From NCBI RefSeq assembly GCF_000281045.1, contig NW_008246077.1, positions 44,176-108,175 of the forward strand: 64,000 nt of DNA, read 5' to 3'. The notes under the pieces were generated by a model, which worked only from the letters and a program-made list of their open reading frames with translations, ran no database searches and was not told where the DNA came from. This document shows positions 1-11,162 of this stretch, in pieces. How positions within the stretch are numbered: position 1 is the first letter of the stretch; each line of letters starts with the position of its first letter. Position numbers and translations under genes: made by a program. Source of the DNA: Saprolegnia diclina VS20. Lineage: Eukaryota; Oomycota; Saprolegniomycetes; Saprolegniales; Saprolegniaceae.

Positions 1-147
1 TCACCGCGTGCCCCGGTTGTATCCGAAGATGCCTTGACAGTCCGAGTGGCGAATGACTCGGCCGCGCCCGAAGACGCAAACACGAGTCACCGCGTACCCC
101 GGTTGTATCCAAAGCTGCCTGACAGTCCGAGTGGCGAGTAGCTTGGC
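1..147. repeat. 86-bp direct repeat, two copies
   Basis: A unit beginning tcaccgcgt.ccccggttgt is seen at about 1-63 and again at 87-147, so the period is 86 bp. The copies differ by a few substitutions and one small indel. The left side is cut by the window edge, so more copies may lie outside. No function can be assigned. Confidence 0.7.
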
Positions 148-1420
148 CTCGTCACTAAGTGCCCACAGGCCCAGTTGCGGTTGGTTGATGACGCCGAGAC
201 GACAGATTCGCTGGTGCCGGCGCTGTTGTCGAACCGAGAGGGTGTAGTTGCGTGATTTGTCTAAGGTGGGACGCACGAGTACCCACTTTGGCAGCCTCAC
301 AGCTCCAAGTCCGCCCTCAAAGCCGCCCAGCGCGCCGCCGGGCGGTGTTGATGAGAGCCATCGCGACCGTGTGAATGCGCAGCCGCCCGTCAACACCAGT
401 GCACCATTCGTACCTTACAGAGCTCTGGCACCTGAGCTTCGACAATTTGCGCGGGCTTGTATTGGGACTCACCGTCGTCAAAAGAGGCGCACCCAGAGCG
501 TCTGACGGATTGGCGAGTGTGCTTGGTCGGCGTGGCTTTGACTGCCGCCTTGACTGCGACCTTCGATGGCCTGTCGTGTTGCCACCACCTTGTGGCTTGT
601 CGTGCTGGCCGTGGGCTGGGTCACGGGTCTGCGCCCGGAAAGCTTGTGACGGCTGCGACGTCGCTGGCGCCGTCGCAGGCTGCCGTCGCGAGGGGGAAAA
701 GAGAACAAAAAACCGCGAACGTCTTGTGAGCTGCGGTACAGACGACGTCGCATTGTTGGGAAAAACTTGTCGGCGTAGTCGAGCAGGTCAATGCCCAAGG
801 CAAGTGCACCCTCGTCGTACACACTGAGATCGCGGAGCCGAACGTGTAGATGTAGACAGACACAGAGCGAAGTTGACGTGCCAGTTGAGCAAAGAACAAA
901 GGTGCCGAGACGGGTAGGGAAAACGGACCGTATCGCACTCACCGACGAGCGCCAGGGACGCAATTGACAGGGGCGCTAGATACTGCGTGTTAGTAAATCG
1001 CCAGTGCCCTTGATAGGAGTAGGTAGAATCCTGAGCGCGCTCTCGGGCTGCTGCTCGTGTATGCTGGTATAGCGACCGAGTGGCCGCAGTGCGGTTGCGT
1101 GCGCGCTGCTCGCGCTGGAGGCGTAGATGCGAAGGGTGTCAGCGTCTTGGCTAAAAGCCATCGAAACCACGGTGCGTCGCACGCCCGACGGCCACCGTCG
1201 CGTGCGCCAGCTGATCGTCGCTCGTCGAGGCCGAGCAAGCGTGCGGATGGTGTCGGACTCGTCAATGATGACGCCAGCCACCGAGCGCCTTCCTTGAGGC
1301 GCACCAAGCTGGAAACCACCATCGAGAGACTAAGCTTGGGGCCTTGGTTGCCGCGCAGATGCGGCATATGTCGCCGTGAGAAAGCAAGGTACTTGGAGAA
1401 GCTTAGCTTTTGACTGATAC
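148..1420. other. Gene-poor stretch, nothing recognised
   Basis: I see no coding region with a recognisable domain here. Open frames on both strands (for example minus 990-1556) are low-complexity, rich in Arg and Ser, and resemble no family I know. The stretch lies directly upstream of a retroelement fossil and may be more of the same decayed element, but this is inference only. Confidence 0.4.
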
Positions 1421-1589
1421 TACAAATTCGTGGATGGCTCGAGCCGCTTGCTCTGCGCCTGGATCTTCTTACGTGTGCGTGCTTCCATATCTTGCTTGGT
1501 CTTCTAGAACGCTCGGCCTTGCGCGGAAAACCTCTTCCACTTCTCGGAAACGGCACTTGCAGCGCAGGCCCAAGTCTGCAAGGTCGACC

Positions 1590-2260
1590 ATCACTTTATT
1601 TAGACCTACACGCCGTGGCGCAACGGTACCGTCGAGCGCTTAAACCGCGATATTCTCCAAGTTTTGCGGGCCATGCTGCGCGAGTACCATCTGGACCTTG
1701 AGCAGTGGGAGTATCTCCTACCGCTTTAGGTCTGGGAGGGTTAAGCCAACCTCATCCAGACACCTGTCAAGTCGCTTGGTGGTATGTGCCCAACACAAGC
1801 TTTCGCGGGGCACGTGCCAGCTACCAACTTGGACATTGTGGTCCGCGACTTTGATGGTGAACTCGTCCGTTATACCGACTGGTCGAGGCCGGACGTCGTC
1901 AGCTCGGTGGCTGCTGCTCACACGAGTTTGGTTGACGTCCGCAAGAAGATCGATAATCTGCGTCAACAACGCCTTGCGGGGGAAACCGCGGCGAAGACGC
2001 ACCAAGAACAGTTTGTCGCCAACATTGGTGACTACGTACTTTGGTCACGCGTGGACAAGATGAATTATCCGAAGGTGCTCGTCCCATGGCTCAGCCCGTT
2101 CCAAATTACGGAAGTGCCGCCGTACGCATGCGCCATCCGTCATATCCTCTCGGGTCAAGAGCGCCATGCACAAACGAGTCGCCTCAAGCCGTAAGCCGAA
2201 GGCAGCTTTGAGCTCACGCAAGAGATCCGCGAGCAGTGCTCGAGCGTGGGGAATCCTATG
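1590..2260 (+). mobile_element. Ty3/gypsy LTR retrotransposon fossil (integrase end)
   Basis: This is a decayed fragment of a Ty3/gypsy-type pol gene. The recognisable parts, in order, are the end of the integrase core (a WRNGTVERLNRD-like segment near 1615-1650), and the integrase C-terminal region with a GDYVLWSRVDK segment near 2025-2055, followed by a proline-aromatic stretch that usually precedes a chromodomain. Reverse transcriptase, protease and gag are not recognised and no LTRs are visible in the window. The copy is broken several times and looks old. Confidence 0.8.
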
Positions 2261-2709
2261 ACTTTGGGAAGGTCTGGAAGACATTGAAGCATATCGTGAG
2301 CACTGGAGACTCATATTTGCACAGCTCTCAAACCACTAGGTCGAGACAAGGCGATACGTATCAATCTATCAGTAAGATAATCCTAGAGTAGTTTAGAATG
2401 GGACCTGTGGCGAGGGCACCAGCGGTCAGTTAGCTTTAATTTCCTATTTGCCTCATCATGGCTACTTCCAGTACATTGTCTAGCGACTCGGTCATCGCAC
2501 GAGCATTGTTTGCACTGCTCCTTTGGCCAGCAAATGCGTTGTGCGGGTGATGCATCCTTCGAAGAGCTCTTGCAAGACTGTCGGCAACTTCCCGATTGCT
2601 GTCCCAAAGGGTCACGATGGCCCGCTGATACGGTATACAAGCCATCACGGATTGGCTCGTGAAGGCGCTTACACGAGCTGACACCGGGTGATGCGGCTCA
2701 GGAACCGGC

Positions 2710-3480
2710 GTGGACGACCAACTCGGTTATCCTCAGAACACCGACACGTCCGTTGTGCACAGGCCTATTGGACTCAACGAACGGTCTAACAACGCAGTCC
2801 ACATCGACAAGAAGCAGAAGTTCAAGTATCACTCGCACGTGGTCGCACTCGTGTTTGCTATCACGACGTGGAAAGCGCAAGCTGAAACGTGCCCACACGT
2901 CATTGCTCACCTCGAACACAGCCCTCGGTCGCGAGTATTGACGTTTGAGATGCTCGACGCCACGTTCGCGCGCGTTCGATCAACGGCGCACTTCATTTAT
3001 TGATTTCATCTCGAGCCATTGCGCCATCTACCAGAGGACCCAACGAGCAACGCGCACCACCACGGATAAACGAAGTGCCATGCGCTTTCACCGAGACCAC
3101 CGACCTGCGAACCTGCCCTTTGTGGGTCATGCCCATTAGCAAGAACAAACGTCCCCTGGCAGCATCCTTGCTTCGCCGCGTCGGGCGATTGCCGCAGGTG
3201 GGCCGCAATCTTGGACACGATGTACAAGAGCAGCAGGCCGGACACGCGAGACCTTGAGATCCTAACATTTGCTGAAGACTTCGCCGCTTTTATCTTGAAA
3301 GATCTACCCATCGACAACCATCTCGACAACCATCTCCACTTGCAACGCGTAGTCTCGCGGGTGCCGCAACAGCCCAACGACTACGACTGTGGATGTTTGT
3401 CATTCTCACCACTATGTTCCGCGTAGCAAACTTTGATGCATTTTGCACCATCGATCCGGCGATGACCCGCGCACTCAACT
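2710..3480 (+). mobile_element. Decayed Ulp1 (C48)-type element, copy 1
   Basis: The segment at about 3355-3390 encodes VPQQPNDYDCG, the Gln/Cys active-site signature of Ulp1-type (C48) cysteine proteases. Such proteases in protist genomes commonly ride on transposable elements, for example Mutator-like ones. DNA from about 2760 to 3240 aligns with a second locus at 6740-7020 plus 7640-7830, which shows a dispersed repeat family. Upstream, an AHLEHxPRS segment is shared by both copies. The copy is broken and no terminal repeats were found, so the element class is uncertain. Confidence 0.6.
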
Positions 3481-3702
3481 TTCATGGGTGGCATTATAGC
3501 TGGCATTATAGTGCTGAAGCTTGAGGCACCCCTGGTACTATTGAGGTGGAGCATTTGGTTGGCCATGTACTAATAGTACATGTACCGTCGCATGGCCCAG
3601 ACGTGTATTTGATTGGCGCAATATACAATGTTTTTGACCAGTCAAACATGGCAAATATCCTTCGCGCCACAGCACACACAAAAAGCAGTTAGCGGTCACG
3701 AG

Positions 3703-4737
3703 ATGTCGACCGCATTCGAAGCGCCGTGGGTCGAGAAGTACCGGCCAACAACCCTGTCTCAGGTCGTGGGCAACAACGAGACCGTGAGTCGGCTCCGCGT
3801 CATCGCGCGCGAGGGCAACATGCCCAACATCATCATCAGCGGCCCGCCGGGCATTGGGAAGACCACGTCGATCCTGTGTCTCGCACGTGACCTTCTTGGC
3901 GACACGCTGATGAAGACCGCCGTGCTGGAGCTGAATGCTTCGGACGACCGCGGCATCGATACGGTAGGCAGTCGTTCCTGGTTGAATGCACCCTTAGCAT
4001 GCTCCACGACGTAGGTCCGGAACAAGATCAAGATGTTTGCGATGCAAAAGGTCACGTTGCCGCCCAACCGCCACAAGATCGTGATCCTCGACGAAGCTGA
4101 CTCGATGACGACGGCCGCACAGCAGGCATTGCGCCGCACGATGGAGGTCTTTAGCGCAACAACGCGCTTCGCGTTGGCGTGCAACAACTCGACCAAAATC
4201 ATCGAGCCCATACAGAGTCGTTGCGCCATCTTGCGCTACACGCGGCTCAAGGATGAAATGCTGCTCGAGCGCCTCGTCCAAGTATGCGACGCGGAAGGAG
4301 TTGGCTACAGTGATGACGGTATGGCCGCCCTCATCTTTACGGCCGAAGGCGACATGCGTAATGCGCTCAACAATTGCCAAGCGACACACTCGGGCTTCGG
4401 CTTTATCAGTGACGCGAATGTCTTCAAAGTCTGCGATCAACCTCACCCAACGACGGTCAAGTCCATCGTCGAAGCGTGCGTCGCCGGCGACATGGCTGTC
4501 GCTGAGAAGGAAATGATCGCGTTATGGAAGACGGGGTACTCTGCACTCGACATCATTGGCACAGTCTTCCGCGTCGCCAAGAGCACGGACATGGATGATA
4601 AGCTCAAGCTCGACTTCGTCAAGTGCATTGGGCAATCGCACATGTGCATTGCCGATGGCCTTACAACTGTTGTCCAGCTCCACGGACTCGTCGCGCGTCT
4701 TTGCGCGGCCGCCACCAGCTTCCGTGACCGAAAGTAA
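3703..4737 (+). CDS. RFC2: Replication factor C small subunit (RFC2-like)
   Basis: This encodes a clamp-loader AAA+ subunit that helps open and load PCNA at primer-template junctions in the nucleus. Two exons are read, 3703-3963 and 4015-4737, around a 51-nt GT-AG intron, giving about 327 residues, the usual size. The start [10 protein letters not shown], the Walker A GPPGIGKT, the Walker B ILDEADS, the sensor-1 region with CNNS and the arginine-finger SRC motif (QSRCAIL) are all present. The NKIKMFA and [10 protein letters not shown] segments are closest to human RFC2 (yeast Rfc4) as I recall the family. The ATG at 3703 is preferred over an in-frame ATG-less extension from 3613. An inverted CCAAT lies about 90 bp upstream. 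Confidence 0.93.
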
Positions 4738-4882
4738 TTCGACGATACACAGCCTGTTCAGTGTAGGTTGATGATGTGTCCTCCCTGATATTACATCTCA
4801 AGTCTGAAGTACTGTTCGGCCTTGCATGTGGCATCTGATGTGGCATGGTGCTTCGCCGCACAGCACTGCGCAAAGGTGCGAG

Positions 4883-4905
4883 CGGATTGGCTAAAAACAG
4901 ACCAA
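4883..4905. promoter_or_regulatory. Paired CCAAT boxes upstream of THUMPD3-like gene
   Basis: An inverted CCAAT (gattggct) and a direct CCAAT (gaccaatc) lie about 15 bp apart, roughly 70-95 bp upstream of the ATG at 4976. Similar single or paired boxes lie before several other genes in the window. NF-Y binding is inferred from motif and position only. Confidence 0.4.
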
Positions 4906-4975
4906 TCATGTGGCGATTTGTAGATTTTCTTCCGTTGCCAGCGATTGGCGGGATGGAGGTTATTGGTTCTTTGCG

Positions 4976-6464
4976 ATGAAGTACCTCTTGCTTGTCATCC
5001 GCGGGCTCGAGTACTTGGCGGTCGAAGAGATTCATGCCAAGCTTACGGTGCAGCTGCTGCACAGACAATCACCTTGTCTTACATGAAGCAGGTTATCTCC
5101 GTCAACGTCATCACGCCCCAGACCAACGCGGCGTTTCCGCAACGCGACTACGAGCGGGGCGAGGCCGCTGTCGGTAAAATCGTGCTCGAGACAACATCCT
5201 CGCCAGGCGAAGTGAAGAGTCTATGCTCCATCCAGGTACATCTCCGCCGCGCGCTCTATCGTAGCACATGATTCAAATATCCTAGGCCTTCCTCGCTTTC
5301 GTTGTTGAGGCAAACGACGTTGTTACGGACGACGTGGCCGGCATGGTCCAAATTGGGGTACGTCCACTCTTTGCACCGCCTAACTCTGATACATCACGAC
5401 ATTAGAAATTAGTCGAGACGGCTGACTGGTCAGCGCCGCTGTCGCTTTGGCAAGCGCACGCACCAACGGCTCCAACGAGCGAAAACGAGAGCTTTCGCTT
5501 TCGAGCGTCGTGCGTCCGCGATGGCAAGCACGCGTACAATTCGGAAAAGATTGCTGGCGAAGTCGGGGGTGCGCTCTTGGAGCATTTCGGCTGGAAGGTC
5601 TCGCTGACCGAGTTCCACATGGAAGTCGTCTGCTTCGTGTTGCACAACCACGTCGTCTGTGGTATGCTGGTCTATCATTCTGTACAATATGGGTCAAAAC
5701 TATGGCATAGGTGTTTCCCTCGCGGACCCGCGCAAAATTTTCTTCAAGAGCCGCCTTGCCAACGAAGAGCGACACCCTAGTATGACTTCGATCCAGTACA
5801 TTTCGACGCTTCGCCCGTCAACCGCGTACATGCTGCTCCAACTCGCACGTATCGAGGCCGGTGACATTGTCCTTGACGCCATGTGCGGCGTTGGGACGAT
5901 TCCCGCGTCCGCCACGTACCTTGCCGCCCCCGTGTTTGCACTGGGTGGCGACGTCGAAGAAGACGCCGTCGAGAAGGCGGGGCGCAACGTCGCCGCGCGG
6001 CCCGCAACCATTTGCCAATGGGATAGCCAGCGCCTACCACTTCGTGACGGCAGTGTCGACAAGATCGTGATCGATATGCCGTTCGGCGTGCGCTGCGGCA
6101 GTCACCAGAAAAACAGCAAGGTCCAACAAACACAAACACAAACACGACTCTCATTGGCCGCGCTGTAGTTGTACCCGCGCTGCATGGCAGAGCTGTGCCG
6201 GGTGTTGCGCGACCACGGTCGTATTGGTGCGTTCTCGTGCTACTGTTTCTGATGATCAACTAATTTTCGCGCGTTGGCGAATTAGTGCTTCTTGTGATGT
6301 CCAAGAAACTGATCAAGGGCTGCCTTGGCAACAAAAACACGGCAGCGCTCTCAATCGTTGAGGAGCTGCACGTGAATATTGGTGGCCTCGGGGTCGGCGT
6401 CTTTGTCCTCGAAAAATACCCCGAAGGATGTAAGAAGCGCAAGTCCGACGATGTTACGCAGTAG
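4976..6464 (+). CDS. THUMPD3: THUMP-domain tRNA guanine-N2-methyltransferase (THUMPD3-like)
   Basis: This encodes a Rossmann-fold methyltransferase of the THUMPD3/Trm14 family, which with TRMT112 makes N2-methylguanosine in tRNA. Seven exons are read: 4976-5047, 5092-5235, 5286-5357, 5406-5661, 5711-6120, 6169-6226 and 6286-6464, with introns of 44-59 nt. The N-terminal half carries a THUMP-like region (FRASCVRDGKHAYNSEKIA). The C-terminal half carries LRPSTAYMLLQLA, the SAM-binding DAMCGVGTIP and the catalytic-type DMPFG. All joins keep frame and restore family order, for example CGVSLADPRK and GRIVLLVMSK. The protein of about 395 residues is shorter than the human one. The first intron is the least certain. 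Confidence 0.85.
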
Positions 6465-6739
6465 CTTGGAGCTCAGGTCTTGCGTTTGATCACGAATTCA
6501 TGTCAAGTTTTCATTGGCATCATTATTCCAGATGTTACCGGTACTTTTGCTGTCCTGCACTGTCAATCCACTAGGTTTCTCGGTGGCGTCGTTTGATACA
6601 AAGCACGAGCGTGCTGCTCTCAAAGGCATCGGACTTGGCCTATCAAAGTCCTACTACGCCCCCGATTTTATAATTCTCCGAGTGTAAAACTTGACGCGGT
6701 GGAAGCGTGCCAGTTCGATCTTAACCTAGACAATTATGC

Positions 6740-7830
6740 ATTCGTTGTGCGCATGCTAATCGGACTTCTCGAAAGGCCTGACAACGCGGTTAGCAGAAGG
6801 GTACGTACCCGAGAAACTGACGAACTCCTCGTACACGCTCGCGCTTGCTGCCACGACGTAGAAATCGCAAGGCAAAGCAAGTGCCCACGCACCGTTGCTC
6901 ACCTCGAGCATAACCCTCGATCGTCGGCAATAACGTTTGAGCTTCTCTACACCATGTTCTCGCGTGTTGGATTAGCGGCTTGCTTTCGCTGCATGCCCCT
7001 CTCGTTGAACATTAGTACTGCTGTGCAGTAGGGATGTCCATTGGTGACGACGGGTACATGCACTCGAGGGACAACATGCAGTCCGAGCTGCTGAACGCGC
7101 ACCGCTCCCAAGCCACCCTGCAATGTACAAGAAAAAGTGCACTGCTAAGCCGAGCGGTTTGGTCCAGTCAGTGATGAAGCGTACTAAGGCTTGGCCAGCC
7201 AACACGAGCGTCCGTAAGGCGATGGCCAAGATAACCAAGGCAAGAAGCAGCCCAAAACTTGACTCCAGCGAAGGCCACGAATTCTTGGCAAGGCGCTCAC
7301 GAGCAAATCTCGAAGTGGCAATGCACAGCAAATAGCTCAAGGTTTCTTCGTTTGGAACTCTCGTCGTCTGGACTCGTGCCCCGTTCGCGAGTGCGCTCGA
7401 TGGTGTTACCGCTTGACGCTCGACCACGAGGACATTTGTCTTTTTACTGTGCCCATGTACACCTTTCATGATCAGTTGCTACAGCCAGGCGAGCAGCTAC
7501 AATACGGAATGAAAACAACCGTCGAGCACAGGAAATAATAGACTCATTCCAACAACAACAACCGTCGAGCTCTTCATGCAATCGGCCATCACGCTAACAA
7601 GCGACTTGATTACATTGTACTCTCGTCTTGATTACGCGGAGTACAAGAGGGGCCCCACGGACTGGACAACGCGCGTTACTGTACCACGGATGCGCGATGC
7701 GCTTTCAGAACGTGATCGCCGACGAGCGCACCCCCCTTTGTGGCTCATTTGCAAGAACATCGTCCACTGGCAGCTTCTTTACCGGTACTTCGTCCGGTCG
7801 AGTCATTATTGCGGGTGGGTCATAATAGTA
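6740..7830. mobile_element. Dispersed repeat, copy 2, split by an insert of about 600 bp
   Basis: The segments 6740-7020 and 7640-7830 align in order with 2760-3000 and 3010-3240 of the Ulp1-linked element. Shared stretches include ttgctcacctcga and atgcgctttca. Between them lies about 600 bp with no counterpart in copy 1, which suggests a later insertion, or a loss in copy 1. The protease signature itself is not seen here. The copy is broken and looks old. Confidence 0.6.
6972..7469 (-). CDS. Uncharacterised membrane-type open frame inside the insert
   Basis: A minus-strand frame of 165 codons starts with ATG at 7469. Its middle is strongly hydrophobic (LLLALVILAIALRTLVLAG and AVHFFLYIAGWLG), which suggests two membrane segments. 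It runs into the flanking repeat at its C-terminal end, so the end is unlikely to be the native one. I recognise no family. It could be a chance frame, a captured host gene piece, or part of the inserted element. Confidence 0.2.
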   Translation of the reverse strand: MKGVHGHSKKTNVLVVERQAVTPSSALANGARVQTTRVPNEETLSYLLCIATSRFARERLAKNSWPSLESSFGLLLALVILAIALRTLVLAGQALVRFITDWTKPLGLAVHFFLYIAGWLGSGARSAARTACCPSSACTRRHQWTSLLHSSTNVQREGHAAKASR

Positions 7831-8560
7831 GCTGTCTGTGGAAGGATTCTTGGAGACACTACGCCACCGCCACGTCGAGTCGCCCACGCTGCAGTCGCTG
7901 AACGTTTGACGCTCCAAACAGTCTACGTCGCACGTTGCTGAATATAGCGACAATAGGGAGGGCCGAAGATGCGCTTTGTTACGATCCTCTCCTATCCCTC
8001 AAGCGCTCCCGCCGCCTGTTGCAACGGGGATGCCGTTGAGTGTACGACGGCGGCGGGCGAATTACCAACAAGCCGCGGGAAATCCAAAGTGAGTGACGAT
8101 AACATATTTGCGCGTACTGGGAGCTAGCTATTGTTCCATCGGCATCAGTCGCAGCTCGACTGGCTGGCGCTCGTTGTGAGAGGACGCAAAGAGTTTCCGC
8201 ACGAGAGGTCGCATCGGTCTCATTCACGTCCTATGACGCTTCGACAACGCCACTCGTGACGGCCCAGCGAACGAGTGAAGAGGGGGAGTATTGCTACTCT
8301 CTATGGATTCCAAGGCTTGGCTGCATGAAAGTATCGTTCATCATTTTACAGTTTATCGTTCATTGACAAGTGGCACTGTGTGCGCTGGCGGATTTTTGGC
8401 GGGAACCTGTTCGTATCTCGAGGGAGATGAGGTGCTTAAATGTCCGTAAGACCAGGAGAAACAATTGGTTGTCATTGGTCTGTTTATCCGTATAATCCGG
8501 ATTGCTACTTTTGGTGGCGCATTCGTCGCGCAAGGAAGCAAGCATCAGCCTCCCTCCTCC
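7831..8560. other. Intergenic stretch upstream of the PPR gene
   Basis: No coding region is recognised. Inverted CCAAT boxes (attggt) near 8464 and 8475 lie about 85-100 bp before the PPR start codon and are likely promoter elements by position. Confidence 0.4.
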
Positions 8561-11067
8561 ATGTGGTCGAAGCCGTTGAACCTTACGCTGACCCGCGCCT
8601 TCCATGCGTCGGCGTCGCTGGCTAAGCGTCGCGACGGCGCGTCCGGCCATATTGTCAAGACGGCCCGCGTGTTCAAGAAGGAGCTCACCAAGCAAGAGAA
8701 GAAGAAGGCAAGCATCAGTCGCGGCCACGTCGACCACGTCACTCGCATGCGCCAACTCAAGGAGCAAACTGACTATCTCGCTAACAAGGAGGCGGCATTC
8801 GTCGCTTTCGAGCAAGATGAAGAGCTCACGCGAGAGTACGACTTGGCGTACGACGAGCTCATGAACTCTGGCCGTCACCGCGAATATGACTTTGCAGACG
8901 CCATTGACGTGACTCTGCGCGACTTGGACCCGGAAGACGTTGCGCGCGAGTTTTACTCGCTGCCGCACAAGCACCAAACCGTTGACGACCTTGTCGAAGT
9001 CATGCGTGTGCTCGCCGTCCATGGCCGTGTGGACGCCACAGAGGCAATTTTAGCGCAGCTGGAAGCGAACCAAGGCGGCTCACCGGTGCCCGAGGCGACG
9101 ATTTCGGCTTCGTCAGCCGTAGTACCGAGTCGTGGTACGCTCTCGCCGACTCTCATCCCGACCGAGCGCTGCTACGTGTACCATATTTGCGCCCTGGCGC
9201 ACCACCGCGAGGCTGCCAAGGCCGTGCGCGTTCTCGGTCGCATGAAGGAGCATGGCATGCAACCAACGCAGCACTCCTACAACTCGGTCATGCAAGCGTG
9301 CACGCGCGCAAAGCGCCCCGACTGGGCCTACAACGTACGGCGATACATTGGCCATCTCGTAGCTCACCGCTATGTCTAGATGTTTGAAAAGATGCAAGCC
9401 AACGGTATCCGGCCGAGCTTGATCACGTTCACGATCCTCATGAACTCGTCGATCGCAGTCAACGATCTGGACCGCGCGTTCGAAACATTCCACCTCATGC
9501 GCACGCACGTCGCGCAGCCGTCGCTTGTCTCGTTCAACTCGATCATCTACGGCTACGCCAAAGCCGGCCGCGTCGAGCGCGCGATCAACCTCCTCGAAGA
9601 CATGCTCGAGCTCCGCCTTACGCCGTGTACGATCACGTACAACAACCTGATTCTGGCCTGCGCCAACTCGCCGTACTACGCTCACAAGGCTTGGGAGTTT
9701 TACTACGAGATGCAAGACCAGTACGACCACGTCCCGGTACGTGTCATATCAACATCGCAAGCCCTAATCATTGCGCGTAGGATTTAATCACGTACGGCAA
9801 CATGCTCCTTGCGTGCGCGCGACATGGCGACATTCGCGGCGCCGAGAAGCTCGTGTGGGACATGAAGCGCCACAACGTGCCGCAGACGCCGATTTTGCGC
9901 ACGCATCTCCTTCACGTACTCCTCGTGCTTGTTGCCGCCGTCGTATAAACGCTTGGTGACAGGTCTACGCCCGGGCCCAAGTCAAGGCCGTCGTGCGGCT
10001 CGCGCGCTCCAACATTGCGCCGCCCGAAGCCGTCAACCCAATCATCCAGGAGCGCACCGAGTTTGACGACGAGGGCAAAGTCATCGACCTCGACCGGCCG
10101 GGCCGCCAAGAGTACGACCCATTCTTTTCAACGAATATCGTCTCATGCTGGGCTAGCGTTTACTCAGACGACAACATGGGCTACGACGAGGACGACTGGG
10201 AGGGCGAAGAGGACCTCGACTGGGACGAAAGCGGCGAAGTGGGATCCGTCGAGCGCGTCCGCGGCCTCACGCCAACCGAGCGCGACGAGCTCGAGCGCTA
10301 CCTTCGGCCGCACCGCACCAAGGCTCAAGAGGAGGCGGACGAGGCGGATGCACTCCTCACTATGGACCCCGACGACGTAATGCGTGACATGGACCCGCTC
10401 AAGTACAACCCCGTGGACCTGGACAACTTTACGTCGTTCCAGGAAGACAATATCGCTACGGCCCAGCACATCTATGACGATGCGCTCGCGGCCAATGGAC
10501 CCTCCACCGAGCTCCTCAACGCTGCGCTCAGTGTGCTCGCGAACGCCCTGCGCATCCAGCGTGCGCTCGACTTTGTCGCGACCGAGTTCCCGAAGCACGT
10601 ACGTTTCTCCAACGAATCTGCCCCGCCATTCACGTCAAATGCAGGGCCTCAAGCCGGACGCACTCACTTACAGAAGCCTCATGCGCATGTTCTTGCGCGC
10701 CAAGCGCCTCAAGCGCGCCGAGGCGCTCATTGGCGAGACAAAGGCCGCCGGCGTCTCACCGGATGCTGACTTTTACGGATACCTTGTCGACTACTATGCC
10801 CGGCAGAGCCGTCTGCGCAGCGCGCTCTCGACGCTTGAAGAGATGGACCGTCTTGGCTTGAACCTGCACCCCAAACTCGCCTACAACCTGCGCAAACTCA
10901 CGCAAAAGTACCGCGTGTACACGGAGCTACTCGACGAAGACCCCAACGCGATTCACGCCATGAGCCACCATGGCCTCATGACCATGCGCAAGGAGCGGGC
11001 GCGCCAGATCGCGGCCAACCGCGCGGCAGGCCGCAAGTTTTTCATCCCGCGCCGCTCTGACGTTTAA
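8561..11067 (+). CDS. Mitochondrial pentatricopeptide repeat protein
   Basis: This encodes a PPR protein of about 774 residues, likely an organellar RNA-binding factor. Five exons are read: 8561-9334, 9380-9736, 9781-9915, 9963-10598 and 10645-11067, with introns of 44-47 nt. The N-terminus (MWSKPLNLTLTRAFHASASL) is basic, amphipathic and free of acids, a typical mitochondrial presequence. PPR motifs are seen at HSYNSVMQACTRAKR, ITFTILMNSSIAVND, VSFNSIIYGYAKAGR, ITYNNLILAC, ITYGNMLLACARHGD and LTYRSLMRMFLRAKR. An acidic spacer (DEDDWEGEEDLDWDE) and a long non-PPR segment separate the first repeats from the last. No catalytic domain is seen. Its RNA target cannot be told. Confidence 0.88.
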
Positions 11068-11162
11068 AGATATGTATAGATTACGTAGAGAATGATGATA
11101 TAATGCACAAGCGATTCAACAAGCAAGCTCGTTGGTTTCGCAGCAGTGGTGGCTTGGGACGA

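Noticed and set aside
990-1556. Long open frame of 188 codons on the minus strand
   Set aside because: Arg/Ser-rich, no recognisable motif, and it lies beside a decayed retroelement. It is more likely chance in GC-rich DNA.
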